A stretch of DNA of 59,877 nt from Nocardiopsis kunsanensis DSM 44524 (GCF_000340965.1 NZ_ANAY01000004.1:1-59877); one strand, 5' to 3'; positions 41,919-52,137 are shown, counted from the first letter of the stretch. Made by a program: numbers and translations. Notes: generated by a model not told the origin, from the letters alone.

Positions 41919-44150
41919 TCAGGCGTTCGCGGGAGCCTTCTCCCGGCCCGTCTCCCGGTCCACGGGGCCCGAGGTGTCCTCGTCCTGTTCATCGCCGCCC
42001 TCGGAGATCCCGATCCGGTCGTGCAGCCACCGCAGAGGACGGGGCAGCCACCAGTTGAGGTTGCCGAGCAGGCGCATGGTCGCCGGAACCATGATCGCCC
42101 GCACCAGGGTGGCGTCCACCAGGACGGCCAGGGCCAGGCCGACACCGATGATCTTGAGGAAGAGCAGGCTCGAGGTGCCCATGGCCAACAGCACCACTCC
42201 GAGCAGGACCGCCGCGCTGGTGATGATCTTGCCGGTGCGTTGCAGGCCCAGCTGGACCGAGCGGGCGTTGTCGCCGCTGCGCAGGTACTCCTCGCGCACC
42301 CTGCTGAGCAGGAACAGCTCGTAGTCCATGGCCAGACCGAACGAGACGATCATGATCAGGACCAGATAGGTCGGATCGATCGTGCCCACCGCGTCGAAGC
42401 CGAGCAGGCCCGCGAAGTGCCCCTCCTGGAAGCCCCAGATCACCGCGCCCAGCGATGCTCCCAGCGAGAGGGCACCCATCAGGACCGCCTTGATCGGCAG
42501 TACGACCGAGCCGAAGGCGAGGAAGAGCAGCACCAGGGTGGCGCCGATGATGAAGGCGACGGTGACCGGGGCGTTGTCGATGATCGCGTCGAGGTTGTCG
42601 AGCTGCTGGGCGGCCACACCGCCGACCAGGACCTCGTCGGCTCCCTCGGGGCCGGGTTCGGCGCGTACGTCGTCGACCAGGCCGCCGACCTCCGGGTCAT
42701 CGGTCTGTCCCTGGTAGGCGACCTCGATGTGGGTGATGTCCTCGCCGGTGCGTGCCACGGTGGTGCGCATGGCCGCGGGGAACTCGTCCAGCCGGTCGGT
42801 GTAGTCCTCGACGGCTTCCTCGGAGGGGTCACCGACCACAGCCACGTGGACACGGCCGACCTGTCCGGCGGGGAACTCCTCCCCCATGGCCTCGGTGGCC
42901 GACCGTGACTCGGCGTCGGTCGGCAGGTACCGCTGGTCGGTCGTGCCCAGGTCGGCCGAGAGCAGGCCGGAGCTGAAGGTGATGAGCACGCAGATCACGG
43001 CGACGAGGGAGACGGCCGGTCCGCGCATGACGGTTCGTGCCAACCGCGCCCAGGCACCCTTGCTCTCGTCGATCCTGCCGGTGACGGTGCGTCCGGGCAG
43101 GGGCAGTTTGAGGTGGTCGATGCGATGGCCCACCACCGACATGAGCGCGGGCAGGAACACCAGTGCCGCGACGAGGTCGAAGACGACGACGGCGATCCCG
43201 CCCCACCCGATGGACTGCAGGATCGGCTGGGGGAAGAACAGCAGCCCCGCGAAGGCGATGCCGACCGTGACGCCGGAGAAGGCAACGGTGCGCCCGGCGG
43301 TGTCGACCGTGCGGCGGATCGCGACGGGCACCGTGCGTCCCTTGTCGAGTTCCTCGCGGAAGCGGCTGACCATGAACAGGCCGTAGTCGATCGCCAGGCC
43401 CAGCCCCAGGAGGGTGGCCACGTTGATCGCGAAGACCGACACCTCGGTGGCGTAGGTCAGGGCGCGCAGCACGGTCAGGGAACCCAGGATCGCCAGGCCG
43501 CCGACCGCCAGGGGGACCAGGCCGGCGACGAGACCGCCGAAGATGAGGACCAGGAGGAAGAGCAGCAGGGGGAGCGTGATGAGCTCGGCCCGGACGATGT
43601 CGCTCTCCGCGGTGGTGGAGAGTTCGTGCTCGACCGCGATGGGCCCGCCCAGTTCGGTCTCCAGCGGGCCCGCTTCCAGGGCGGTCGCGGCATCGTCGAA
43701 CTGGTCCAGGCGTTCCTGGTGCGTCTCACCACTGAGGGTGACGGGCATGTAGGTGGCCTGCCTGTCCTCGGACACGAGCATGCCGCGTTCGAGTTCGGGC
43801 AGTTCCTCGTCGAGGTAGATGTCGTGATCGGCGACGACGTCCTCGGGCAGGTCGTCGGCCACCCGCTGCACGGCTGCCGCGAAGCTGGGGTTGTCGACCT
43901 CCATCTCTGCGCTGCGGAAGACCGCGATGACGTCGATGTCGGCGTGGCCCAGCTCGTCCTGCAGGACGTCCATGGCCTCGGAGGATTCCGACCCCGGGTC
44001 CTCGAAACCGCTCTCGCTGACATCGGAGAACACCCCGAGCCCCCACACGAGGGAGAAGGCGGTGAACAGTCCGGTCAGCGCCAGGACCCACCACCGGCCC
44101 CGGTGCGCTCCGTGTCCGATGCGTCCGAACAGCCCGGTTCGTACTGGCAT
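41919..44150 (-). CDS. MMPL/RND-family membrane transporter
   Basis: The 743-aa protein has the two-fold RND/MMPL layout. A first membrane helix (WWVLALTGLFTAFSLVWGLG) precedes an extracytoplasmic domain of about 130 residues, then five helices with the GLGLAIDYGLFMVSRFREEL motif. A second copy ends with SFGLAMDYELFLLSRVREEY, the proton-relay Asp-Tyr pair. It should export lipids, peptides or drugs using the proton gradient. The divergent TetR gene and operator indicate inducible control by an effector of that regulator. The acidic C-terminal tail (EDEDTSGPVDRETGREK) is unremarkable. Confidence 0.9.
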   Translation of the reverse strand: MPVRTGLFGRIGHGAHRGRWWVLALTGLFTAFSLVWGLGVFSDVSESGFEDPGSESSEAMDVLQDELGHADIDVIAVFRSAEMEVDNPSFAAAVQRVADDLPEDVVADHDIYLDEELPELERGMLVSEDRQATYMPVTLSGETHQERLDQFDDAATALEAGPLETELGGPIAVEHELSTTAESDIVRAELITLPLLLFLLVLIFGGLVAGLVPLAVGGLAILGSLTVLRALTYATEVSVFAINVATLLGLGLAIDYGLFMVSRFREELDKGRTVPVAIRRTVDTAGRTVAFSGVTVGIAFAGLLFFPQPILQSIGWGGIAVVVFDLVAALVFLPALMSVVGHRIDHLKLPLPGRTVTGRIDESKGAWARLARTVMRGPAVSLVAVICVLITFSSGLLSADLGTTDQRYLPTDAESRSATEAMGEEFPAGQVGRVHVAVVGDPSEEAVEDYTDRLDEFPAAMRTTVARTGEDITHIEVAYQGQTDDPEVGGLVDDVRAEPGPEGADEVLVGGVAAQQLDNLDAIIDNAPVTVAFIIGATLVLLFLAFGSVVLPIKAVLMGALSLGASLGAVIWGFQEGHFAGLLGFDAVGTIDPTYLVLIMIVSFGLAMDYELFLLSRVREEYLRSGDNARSVQLGLQRTGKIITSAAVLLGVVLLAMGTSSLLFLKIIGVGLALAVLVDATLVRAIMVPATMRLLGNLNWWLPRPLRWLHDRIGISEGGDEQDEDTSGPVDRETGREKAPANA

Positions 44151-44183
44151 GGGTCGCCCCTTAAGCGAACAGTCGTCATGTCC

Positions 44184-44211
44184 GTGAACAGCGTTTGCTA
44201 ACGGTGTTCAC
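44184..44211. promoter_or_regulatory. 28-bp palindromic operator between MMPL and TetR genes
   Basis: GTGAACA (44184-44190) and TGTTCAC (44205-44211) are exact inverted repeats. Inside them CGTT (44192-44195) and AACG (44200-44203) share the same centre at 44197.5. TACTAT at 44228-44233 looks like the -10 of the tetR promoter, so a bound dimer would cover its -35 region and lie 34 nt from the transporter start. This is the expected layout for a TetR operator controlling both genes. Confidence 0.7.
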
Positions 44212-44301
44212 TAAAGCGTCTGGGCGTTACTATGTCAACGTCGACGAAGACGACCGAGAGCGCTCCACCCCCGGCGCACGAGACGAGATGGACCTCTACG
44301 C

Positions 44302-45054
44302 ATGACAAAACCGCAGATCGAGCGCCCCGGGGCCGGACTGAGCCGACGCGAACGTGTGCGTGAAGCCACACTCGCCGAGATCAAGGAGATCGCCCGGCGC
44401 CACCTCGTCGAGCACGGGGCCCAAGGGGTCTCGCTACGTGCGATCGCCCGCGAGATGGGCATGACCGCGCCGGGGCTGTACCGCTACGTCTCGGGCATCG
44501 ACGCGCTGCTGATCCTCATCACCGCACAGATGTACGACGACCTGGCCGACACCGTGGCCGCCGCCGACTCCGGCGTTCCCGAGCACGACACCGATCAGCG
44601 AATCCTCGCATCGTTGCGCGCCTTCCGCGGCTGGGCGCTGGACCACCGTGCGGAGTTCTCGACCATGTTCGGTCCGCACACCCGGCCCGAGCCCGACACC
44701 GACATCAGCGAGGCGCTGGAGGCCGGACGCAGGTTCGGTGCCACGTTCTTCACACTCTTCGACCGACTGCTGTCCGAGGGGCGTTTCGAGGTGCCCTCCG
44801 ACGAGGAGGTCCCCGCGGAGCTGGCCCGCGAGTTGCGCACCTTCGCCGACACCTTGGGCCTGTCCACCCCGCACATGTCGCTGGGCGCGGTGATGGTGCT
44901 GAGCTCGTGCTGGGTGCGGCTGTACGGGGTGGTGTGCATGGAGATCTTCCAACACCTGAACTTCGTCATGGCGAACATGGAGCCGCTGTTCGAGTCGGAG
45001 CTGCGCAGCGTGCTGTCCCGGATCGGGGTGGAGTACCGGCCGCCCGAGGAGTGA
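44302..45054 (+). CDS. TetR-family transcriptional regulator
   Basis: The 250-aa protein has an N-terminal helix-turn-helix (ATLAEIKEIARRHLVEHGAQ, then VSLRAIAREMGMTAPGLYRY, about 21-65) and a long ligand-binding domain with SPHM-type ending (LGLSTPHMSLGAVMVLSSCW). The C-terminal region suits the WHG/TetR_C_33-like actinobacterial group. Its divergence from the MMPL transporter and the palindrome between them suggest it represses the transporter and itself until ligand binds. Confidence 0.9.
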   Translation: MTKPQIERPGAGLSRRERVREATLAEIKEIARRHLVEHGAQGVSLRAIAREMGMTAPGLYRYVSGIDALLILITAQMYDDLADTVAAADSGVPEHDTDQRILASLRAFRGWALDHRAEFSTMFGPHTRPEPDTDISEALEAGRRFGATFFTLFDRLLSEGRFEVPSDEEVPAELARELRTFADTLGLSTPHMSLGAVMVLSSCWVRLYGVVCMEIFQHLNFVMANMEPLFESELRSVLSRIGVEYRPPEE

Positions 45055-45204
45055 CACCGCACATGCCCGTCGGCGGATCGCACGGTCTCGATCCGCTACC
45101 ATCGTGTTGCCCGGTTGGGGCGAATAATTGGGGTCTGCAACGCTTGCCGGTTTCGTTCACGGCCCGGACCCCGGAACGCGTTGGCACGACGGCGAGGACG
45201 GACC

Positions 45205-46344
45205 GTGGAGAATCGACCCGGAACCGACCACCGGCATCCGCCCTTCCATGTACCCCCGGCCTCCTACTCCGACCCCGGTGCTCAGGGCCCCTACCTCCCC
45301 CCGCGGATGGGAGAAGCCCAGGGACCCGCCCCCCAGCAGCCGGCGTTCCCACCTCCCGTCCCGGGCTGGGACCAGCAGCCCCGCAGCGGACCGTCCCCCG
45401 GGCCGGACACCTCCTTCTCCTCCGGACAGCACCCGCAGGCCCCTCCGGGCCACGGCCCGCCGCACCCTCCGGGGAAGAAGCCCCACGGTGTACTCGTCGG
45501 CGCTTCCACGGCCGGGGCCGTCGCGCTGACCGCCCTGGCCGCGAGTGTGCTCATGGTCCTCACCGAACCGGACGAGGACCCCGCGCCCGCACCCGGCACC
45601 GATCTGTCCGCCCACTACGACGACGGCCTCCTGGCCCGGCCCGCGCCCATGGAGGTCGACCCGGCCGAGCACCCGCTCTACGACGTGCCCATGCCCGCGG
45701 CCGTGAACTGCGACCTGCCCTCCCTGGACCCCTCCTCCGACCCCTCGTGGCTGAAGTTCTCCACGGAGGCCGGCGAGTGCCTGGACACGGTCTGGGCCCC
45801 GGTCATGGACGAACTCGGGCTGCATCCCGAAGCCGTGGAGTTCGAGGTCTCCACGGAGTCCCCCGACGCCGACAGCGACGAAGGCTCCACCCTGGCCTTC
45901 TACGAGATCGACCACACCCGCGTCACCGTGGTCCTGCCCAACGTGCGCGAGCTGGGCCGCACCGTCCCCGGCCCCGGCCCCGACCAGGAGATGGTGTGGC
46001 TGGCCCTGCTGGGGCACGAGTACGGCCACCACGTGCAGTACGCGACAGGGATCCTTCCCGTCAGCCACGACCTGCGCCGCAACGCCGAGGACGAGGCCGA
46101 GGAGCTGGACACCCTGCGCCGCACCGAACTGCAGGCCGAATGCATGGCCGGGGTGGCGCTGGGCGGCATCACCGAGGTCGGCGCCGCCGACCTGCGGACC
46201 GTCAACGAGCACTTCAACAGCGGTGGTGACCTGGAGACCCACGGGCGTGCCACCAACCGCGCCTTCTGGCTCGAACAGGGCTGGGGCCAGGAGACCGTGG
46301 CCGGCTGCAACACCTACGACGCCGAACAGCGCCGCGTGAACTGA
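45205..46344 (+). CDS. Membrane-anchored neutral zinc metallopeptidase
   Basis: The 379-aa protein has a Pro/Gly/Gln-rich cytosolic N-terminus (about 1-90), one membrane segment (GASTAGAVALTALAASVLMV), an acidic stalk and an extracellular peptidase domain. The zinc motif HEYGHH is at 271-276 and a downstream Glu-rich helix (AEDEAEELDTLRRTELQAECMAG) supplies the third ligand, as in the YpfJ/neutral zinc metallopeptidase family. A GTG at 45205 is chosen because GAGGA ends 7 nt upstream. Substrates are unknown. Confidence 0.85.
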   Translation: MENRPGTDHRHPPFHVPPASYSDPGAQGPYLPPRMGEAQGPAPQQPAFPPPVPGWDQQPRSGPSPGPDTSFSSGQHPQAPPGHGPPHPPGKKPHGVLVGASTAGAVALTALAASVLMVLTEPDEDPAPAPGTDLSAHYDDGLLARPAPMEVDPAEHPLYDVPMPAAVNCDLPSLDPSSDPSWLKFSTEAGECLDTVWAPVMDELGLHPEAVEFEVSTESPDADSDEGSTLAFYEIDHTRVTVVLPNVRELGRTVPGPGPDQEMVWLALLGHEYGHHVQYATGILPVSHDLRRNAEDEAEELDTLRRTELQAECMAGVALGGITEVGAADLRTVNEHFNSGGDLETHGRATNRAFWLEQGWGQETVAGCNTYDAEQRRVN

Positions 46345-46409
46345 TCCGCCGCACCGCTGGACGGAGCGGCCCGGTGCCCGCCGGACAGCAGGCCGCCCCG
46401 CGCGGGCCC

Positions 46410-47813
46410 TCAGAGGTCGCCGAGCACCCGCCGGTAGGTCTCCCAGCCGTGCAGCTTCACGCGCTCGCCCCGCTCCAGTTCCTCGCCCTGGCGGGCCTCG
46501 GCCTCGTCGATGCGGAGCCAGTCCTCGTAGCCGCTGTAGGACAGGCCGCGCTCGTCCAGGACCTTCTCCAACGGGACGAGTTCGCCCGCGGCCGCACGGA
46601 GAGCCCCGGCGTCCTCCAACAGCGTGCGCACGGTGGCGGCGGCGTCGGACTTGTTGGTGCCGATGACCCCGGTCGCCCCGCGTTTGAGCCACCCGGCGAC
46701 ATAGGCGCCCAGTACGGGTCCGCCCTCCGGGGCCAGCACCCGCCCGGCCTCCTCCGGCACGGTCATGGCCTGCTCGTCGAAGGGCACCTGGGGCAGGGGC
46801 GAGCCGGCGTAGCCGACCGAACGCAGAACCATCCCGACGGGCAGTTCGGCGCTCTCCCCGGTTCCTTGCACACGGCCCTCTCCGTCCAGACGGGTGTGTT
46901 CGACACGGAGCGCGCGCACACGGCCGTCCCGTCCCAGCACCTCCACCGGGCGCGACCAGAAGTGCAGCCGGACCGACCGCGGGGCCTGCCCCACGGGCCG
47001 GGCGGAGTGTTCGCGCAGGAGTTTGAGATTGGTGCGTGCGGCGCGGGAGACCTGCGCCGTCTCGGCCTCTCCTCCGCCCACCGCGGCGAGGTCGATGTCC
47101 ACCTGGGCGGGCTCGACGACGACGTCGGCGCCGGGCAGTCCGAGCAGGTCCCGCAGCTCCGGCGCGGTGAACTTGGCCTGCAGCGGGCCCCGGCGGGCCA
47201 GCAGGTGCACCGTGCGCACCCTGCTGGCGGCCAGCACCTCCAGCACGGGCTGGGGGATGTCGGTGTGGCTCAGTTCGTCGGCGGTCTTGGCGAGGATGCG
47301 GGCCACGTCCAGGGCCACGTTGCCCGCACCCACGATCGCGACCTCCTCGGCGTCCAGGACGAAACGCTCGAGTTCACTGTCGGGGTGTCCGCAGTACCAG
47401 TTGACGAAGTCGGTGGCGGCGAGGCTGCCGGACAGGCCCTCACCAGGTACGTGCATCCGGCGGTCCACGCCGGCGCCCGTCGCGTAGACGACGGCGTGGT
47501 AGGAGCGTTCCAGGTCCTGGCGGGTGATGTCGCGACCGAACTCCACGCCGCCGACGAAACGCACGTCGGGGCGTTCGAGTACTTCCCGCAGAGCACGTGC
47601 CACACCCTTGATCTTGGTGTGGTCCGGGGCGACCCCGTAGCGGACGAGCCCGTAGGGGGTGGGCAGACGGTCCAGGACGTCGACCTCAACAGGGACACGC
47701 TGTTGGCGGGTCAGGGCATCGGCGGTGTAGATGCCGGCCGGGCCCGCCCCGATCACGGCCACTTTCAACGGTGCGAATGCTGGGCTCTGGGACTCGGGTA
47801 CGAGACAGCTCAT
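46410..47813 (-). CDS. Adrenodoxin-reductase-type ferredoxin-NADP reductase
   Basis: The 467-aa flavoprotein transfers electrons between NADPH and ferredoxin. The FAD fold is KVAVIGAGPAGIYTADAL, with the PTPYGLVRYGVAPDH signature next. The NADPH fold is VAIVGAGNVALDVARILAK, and the C-terminal GAYVAGWLKRGATGVIGTNK closes the FAD site, as in mycobacterial FprA. It could supply ferredoxin-dependent enzymes such as sulfite reductase or the IspG/IspH steps fed by the neighbouring dxs. It is transcribed after dxs but separated from it by a strong hairpin. Confidence 0.9.
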   Translation of the reverse strand: MSCLVPESQSPAFAPLKVAVIGAGPAGIYTADALTRQQRVPVEVDVLDRLPTPYGLVRYGVAPDHTKIKGVARALREVLERPDVRFVGGVEFGRDITRQDLERSYHAVVYATGAGVDRRMHVPGEGLSGSLAATDFVNWYCGHPDSELERFVLDAEEVAIVGAGNVALDVARILAKTADELSHTDIPQPVLEVLAASRVRTVHLLARRGPLQAKFTAPELRDLLGLPGADVVVEPAQVDIDLAAVGGGEAETAQVSRAARTNLKLLREHSARPVGQAPRSVRLHFWSRPVEVLGRDGRVRALRVEHTRLDGEGRVQGTGESAELPVGMVLRSVGYAGSPLPQVPFDEQAMTVPEEAGRVLAPEGGPVLGAYVAGWLKRGATGVIGTNKSDAAATVRTLLEDAGALRAAAGELVPLEKVLDERGLSYSGYEDWLRIDEAEARQGEELERGERVKLHGWETYRRVLGDL

Positions 47814-47824
47814 TTCCTCATTCT

Positions 47825-47857
47825 GGCAGTACCGGGGGGCGGGCCCCCGGTACTGCC
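47825..47857 (-). terminator. 14-bp hairpin between dxs and the reductase gene
   Basis: GGCAGTACCGGGGG (47825-47838) and its exact complement (47844-47857) form a stem with a 5-nt loop, 25 nt after the dxs stop and 12 nt before the next minus-strand start. No U-tract is present, so partial termination is possible. Confidence 0.6.
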
Positions 47858-47881
47858 GCGGAGAGGGTGCCGTTCCGCTCC

Positions 47882-49840
47882 TCAGGCGGGTTCGTTGGTC
47901 GGCTCGTCCTCGACCAGGCGGGAGACCGTCTCGGTGAGCTTGCGGGACAGCTCCTGCGGCGTCAGCCCCTGCTGCTCCAGGATCCGCTCGCGCTTGGCAT
48001 GGGTGAGGAACTCCTGCTCGATACCGAAGCTGCGCACCGGAACGTCCACCTCGTGGTCGCGCAGCAGACGGGAGACGGCGTCACCGACGGCACCGGTGCG
48101 GCCGTTGTCCTCCACGACCGCGACGAGACCGTGCTCGGCGGCCCCGGCGACCAGGGCCTCGTCCAGGGGTTTGACCCACAGGGGGTCGACCACGGTGACA
48201 CCGATGCCCTGATCGGCCATCCGGTCGGCGACCTCGACAGCGACCTGGGACATGGTGCCCACACCGACGATGAGCAGGTCCTTGCCGTGGCCGGAGTCCT
48301 CGGCACGGCGCAGCAGATCCATGGAACCGAGCTTGCCCACGGCGTCCACTTCCTCGGCGACGGCGCCCTTGGGGTAGCGCACGACGGTGGGGGCGTCGTC
48401 GACCTGCACGGCCTCACGCAGCTGCGTACGCAGACGTTCGGCGTCACGTGGCGCGGCCATGCGCAGGCCCGGGACGACCTGGAGGATCGACATGTCCCAC
48501 ATGCCGTTGTGGCTGGCGCCGTCGGTGCCGGTGATGCCGGCCCGGTCCAGGCAGAAGGTCACGCCCTGGCGGTGCAGGGCGGCGTCCATGAGCACCTGGT
48601 CGAAGCAGCGGTTGAGGAAGGTGGCGTAGACGGCCACGACCGGGTGCAGACCGCTCATGGCCATACCGGTGGCGGAGGTGGCCGCGTGCTGCTCGGCGAT
48701 ACCCACGTCGAAGATGCGGTCGGGGTAAGCCTCGGCGAACTTGTTGAGGCCCGTGGGGTGGAGCATCGCCGCGGTCATGCCGACGATGTCCTCGCGCTCA
48801 CGGCCGAGCTCGACCATGGTCTCGGCGAAGACACCGGTCCACTTCTCGACCTTGGGACCGGATTTGGCCTGTCCGGTGGTGACGTCGAAGGGGCCGGGCG
48901 CGTGGAACTGGTCCTCGTCGTGGTTCTCGGCGGGTGCGTACCCCTTGCCCTTCTGGGTGAGGCAGTGCACGATCACCGGCCCGCCGAAGTCGCGGGCCTG
49001 GCGCAGCGCCTTCTCCACGGAGGGCTCGTCGTGGCCGTCGATGGGGCCCAGGTACTTCAGGCCCAGGTCCTCGAACATGATCTGCGGCTGGATGGCGTCC
49101 TTGACGCCCTTCTTGAGGCCGTGCAGGGCCTCGTAGAGGGGCTGGCCGACCACCGGTGTCCGGTTGAGAGTGCTCTTGGCCAGACCCAGGGCCTGCTCGT
49201 AACCGGGGGCCATGCGCAGCGAGGACAGGTGCTCGGCGAGGCCGCCGCGGGTGGGCGAGTAGGACCGGCCGTTGTCGTTGACCACGATCACCAGGCGGCG
49301 GTCCTTGCGCTCGGCGATGTTGTTGAGGGCTTCCCAGGCCATACCGCCGGTCAGGGCACCGTCGCCGATGACGGCCACAACGGTGCGCTCGCGCTCGCCC
49401 CGGACCTCGTTGGCCTTGGCCATGCCGTCCGCGTAGGACAGGACGGTGGAGGCGTGGGAGTTCTCGATGAAGTCGTGCTCGGACTCCTCACGGGAGGGGT
49501 AGCCCGACAGACCGCCCTCGGCCTTCAGGGCGGTGAAGTCGTGCCGTCCGGTGAGCATCTTGTGCACGTAGGCCTGGTGGCCCGTGTCGAAGAGGATGGG
49601 GTCCTGGGGAGAGTCGAAGACCCGGTGGAGTGCGACGGTCAGTTCGACCACACCCAAGCTGGGACCCAGATGTCCTCCGGTCCGGGAGCAGGATTCCACG
49701 AGGAAGTCACGGATACCCCGAGCCAGTTCGGGCAGCTGGTCGGCGGGCAGCCTCTTGAGCGCATCCGGATTGTGTATCGACTCGAACAGTGCCACTGTCT
49801 CGTCAGTCCCCTCGTCCAGCGTGTCCGTTGCCTTTGCCAT
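47882..49840 (-). CDS. dxs: 1-deoxy-D-xylulose-5-phosphate synthase
   Basis: The 652-aa thiamine-diphosphate enzyme makes DXP from pyruvate and glyceraldehyde 3-phosphate, the entry step of MEP isoprenoid synthesis. [36 protein letters not shown] (ThDP/Mg motif), [17 protein letters not shown] (catalytic Glu) and [20 protein letters not shown] are all present, and the length is normal. The C-terminal transketolase-like domain is complete. It is probably expressed from its own promoter in the 158-nt gap upstream. Confidence 0.95.
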   Translation of the reverse strand: MAKATDTLDEGTDETVALFESIHNPDALKRLPADQLPELARGIRDFLVESCSRTGGHLGPSLGVVELTVALHRVFDSPQDPILFDTGHQAYVHKMLTGRHDFTALKAEGGLSGYPSREESEHDFIENSHASTVLSYADGMAKANEVRGERERTVVAVIGDGALTGGMAWEALNNIAERKDRRLVIVVNDNGRSYSPTRGGLAEHLSSLRMAPGYEQALGLAKSTLNRTPVVGQPLYEALHGLKKGVKDAIQPQIMFEDLGLKYLGPIDGHDEPSVEKALRQARDFGGPVIVHCLTQKGKGYAPAENHDEDQFHAPGPFDVTTGQAKSGPKVEKWTGVFAETMVELGREREDIVGMTAAMLHPTGLNKFAEAYPDRIFDVGIAEQHAATSATGMAMSGLHPVVAVYATFLNRCFDQVLMDAALHRQGVTFCLDRAGITGTDGASHNGMWDMSILQVVPGLRMAAPRDAERLRTQLREAVQVDDAPTVVRYPKGAVAEEVDAVGKLGSMDLLRRAEDSGHGKDLLIVGVGTMSQVAVEVADRMADQGIGVTVVDPLWVKPLDEALVAGAAEHGLVAVVEDNGRTGAVGDAVSRLLRDHEVDVPVRSFGIEQEFLTHAKRERILEQQGLTPQELSRKLTETVSRLVEDEPTNEPA

Positions 49841-49998
49841 CGGGCCCGGGAGGTGGCCCGCACTTGGCTACTGGCAGGTATGCATACCCGATCCTATGGG
49901 CGTGGGCCCCACGGGTGTACCCGCAACCCGTTCCCGGGTTTGCGCGTAGATTACTCGCTCCTGGGAGCCTTGTGTCCCCTGGAACGCGTTTGCCGAGG

Positions 49999-50769
49999 CT
50001 ATCCGAGCACGGCTCGGACGAGCAGCCCCACGGCCGAAAGAGTCACCACACCGAGCATGCCCAGGCGCAACACCCGGGGCGACACACGGCCGCGCAGCAC
50101 GTTGCCCAGCACGAAGCCGACCGCGACCAGCGGAACGGCCACCACCCCTGCCACGACGGTCCGGGTCTCTATCTGCCCACCGATGGTGAGAGCGCCCAGG
50201 GAGAAGGTCGAGCCCGCGAGGAAGAAGGCGGCCAGGGTCGCGCGCACCCGTGGTGGGTCCTCGTACTGGTAGAGCAGCGCCATGGGCGGGCCGCCGATGG
50301 AGGTGGCGGTCCCGGACAGCCCCGAGAGGGCTCCCGCGGTCACGATCGAGGCCGGGGTGATGCGCACGCGGAAGGACCACATGGTGAGCACCACCGCGGC
50401 CAGGACCATCACCCCGACCACGGCGGCCAGGGTGCGCGGTTCCAGGACGGCCACGACCGCCACGCCCAGAACGGTTCCCGGGACTCGGGCGGGCACGCCC
50501 CAGGCGATCCCGCGCCAGTCCACGTGCCGCCACTCCTGTATCAGGGTGAGCGCCGGCAGGAGCACCACGGTGATGAGCATCGCCCCCGGCATGAGCGAGG
50601 GGTCCAGGAAGGAGATGACCGGGGCGGCCACGAGGCCGAGCCCGACCCCGACGGAGCTCTGCACGACCGCCCCGGCCAGGACGGCGGTCCCGGCGACGGC
50701 CAGGAGGACCCACGGGTCGACCGAGACGAGCAGGCTTCCGGGCTCGGGTCTGAAGAGATCGGAGAGCAT
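49999..50769 (-). CDS. TSUP (TauE/SafE) family permease
   Basis: The 256-aa protein has eight predicted membrane segments in two repeats. Each repeat shows the TSUP pattern: VVQSSVGVGLGLVAAPVISFLDP in the first, and GALSGLSGTATSIGGPPMALLYQ in the second. The family moves sulfonates, sulfite, thiosulfate or other organic anions. The ATG at 50769 is preferred, because the frame continues upstream only into Pro/Arg-rich sequence. The window's sulfur operon is far away, so sulfite export is only one possibility. Confidence 0.85.
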   Translation of the reverse strand: MLSDLFRPEPGSLLVSVDPWVLLAVAGTAVLAGAVVQSSVGVGLGLVAAPVISFLDPSLMPGAMLITVVLLPALTLIQEWRHVDWRGIAWGVPARVPGTVLGVAVVAVLEPRTLAAVVGVMVLAAVVLTMWSFRVRITPASIVTAGALSGLSGTATSIGGPPMALLYQYEDPPRVRATLAAFFLAGSTFSLGALTIGGQIETRTVVAGVVAVPLVAVGFVLGNVLRGRVSPRVLRLGMLGVVTLSAVGLLVRAVLG

Positions 50770-50877
50770 GAGGGCGCCCAACCTACCCCGGTCCCCGCTC
50801 GGCCCGCCGTCCGGGTCCGGGCGGGGCACGAAGGGTGGTGGGCCGGTGAGGGCCGGCCCCGGGGCACCGCGGGGCGT

Positions 50878-52137
50878 TCAGAACGCGAAGTGTCCGAGGA
50901 GCCGGGGCTCGGCGCGGTGGACCCCGTCGATGTAGGCCGAGGCGCGCTCGGGGTGCAGGAACCAGTCGATGAGCCCGGTGGGGTCGCTGAAGGAATCGGC
51001 GAACCGGTCCGCGGTCTCCTGGTGGCGTTCGGCCAGCCCGAAGAGGTCCCACACGTGCGGCGGGCCGGTGAGCATCACTTCGCTCCAAGCGGTGACCTGG
51101 CGCGCGTACCGCCAGTACTCGGCGAAGGTGGCGCGCATGAACCGTTCGTCGAAGGCCCGGTCGCCGTGGTCCACGATCGCGCGCCGGTGGACGTCGGCGG
51201 CCAGCGAGGCCATGTTGGCGCCCTGGGCGGTGACGGGGTCGTTGCTGACCACCGTGTCGGCCATGCCCAGGACGGGGGTGCCGTCGGCCAGGTGGGCGAC
51301 GGGTTCGCGTACGACGGGGGTATGGGAGCCGTGCAGGGTCGCTCCGCGGTCGGCGGGGACGGCATCGGTGAAACGCTCGTGGTGCCAGGGGGCGTGGCAG
51401 CGCAATACGTCCAGGAGTGCGGAGAGGACCTCCTGCCCGTCGGCCTCCCGGCCCAAGGGGCGGTCCAGGGGGCCTCCGGGTACGGCCTCGACCATGAGGG
51501 CGTGGCAGGGACCGGCCACGGAGTGGGTGGGAAGGGTGAAGACCTCGCCGGCCCCGATGATCGAGGTCCGGTCCAGGACGGGGCCCCGGGGGTCGTCCTC
51601 GGCGCCGGTGACGTAGGCGAGGGTGATGCGGCGCTGCGGTGTGCGGAAGGCGGAACGGCCCTCATCACGTGGGAAGAGCTCCGCCAGAGCCTCCCGGCCC
51701 GCGGCCACGATCACGAGATCGTAGTCCCGGGCGGTCTCGGCCAACTCCCCGGGTGTGACGCGGCGGCGCAGCAGGGTGCCGCCGTTCCGGTCGAACAGGC
51801 GCATCCAGGCGGACATCTTGACACGCTGATCGACCGATTGGGCGGGTTCCTCCAGGCGGCCGAGCCAGGAGAGGTCGGGGTCGGTGCTTCCCGGGTCGGC
51901 CACACGCACGCCCACACCCTCGATGCCTGTGGCCCGGCCGTCCCAGAGGGCGAGGCCGTGGCGGCGTTCACGGCGCAGGGCGGGGCCGAAGAGGCACTGG
52001 GTCGACCTCACGCCACCGGCGAGGACCTCTTCGGGGCCGGCGAGTGTGGCGATGGTGACGTCGTAGTCCTCGGCCACCAGGCCGAGTGCGAGCTGGAGGC
52101 CGGACTGCCCGGCTCCGACGACGAGGATCTTGCGCAT
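50878..52137 (-). CDS. Styrene/indole monooxygenase (StyA)-like FAD protein
   Basis: The 419-aa flavoprotein begins MRKILVVGAGQSGLQLALGL (Rossmann G-x-G-x-x-G). It carries VRSTQCLFGPALRRER, an LMVEAVPGGPLD block, and DPVTAQGANMASLAADVHR, the conserved Asp-Pro region of group E flavin monooxygenases. Such enzymes epoxidise styrene or indole using reduced FAD from a separate reductase. No StyB-like flavin reductase gene is adjacent, so the partner must be elsewhere. The natural substrate is unknown. Confidence 0.82.
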   Translation of the reverse strand: MRKILVVGAGQSGLQLALGLVAEDYDVTIATLAGPEEVLAGGVRSTQCLFGPALRRERRHGLALWDGRATGIEGVGVRVADPGSTDPDLSWLGRLEEPAQSVDQRVKMSAWMRLFDRNGGTLLRRRVTPGELAETARDYDLVIVAAGREALAELFPRDEGRSAFRTPQRRITLAYVTGAEDDPRGPVLDRTSIIGAGEVFTLPTHSVAGPCHALMVEAVPGGPLDRPLGREADGQEVLSALLDVLRCHAPWHHERFTDAVPADRGATLHGSHTPVVREPVAHLADGTPVLGMADTVVSNDPVTAQGANMASLAADVHRRAIVDHGDRAFDERFMRATFAEYWRYARQVTAWSEVMLTGPPHVWDLFGLAERHQETADRFADSFSDPTGLIDWFLHPERASAYIDGVHRAEPRLLGHFAF

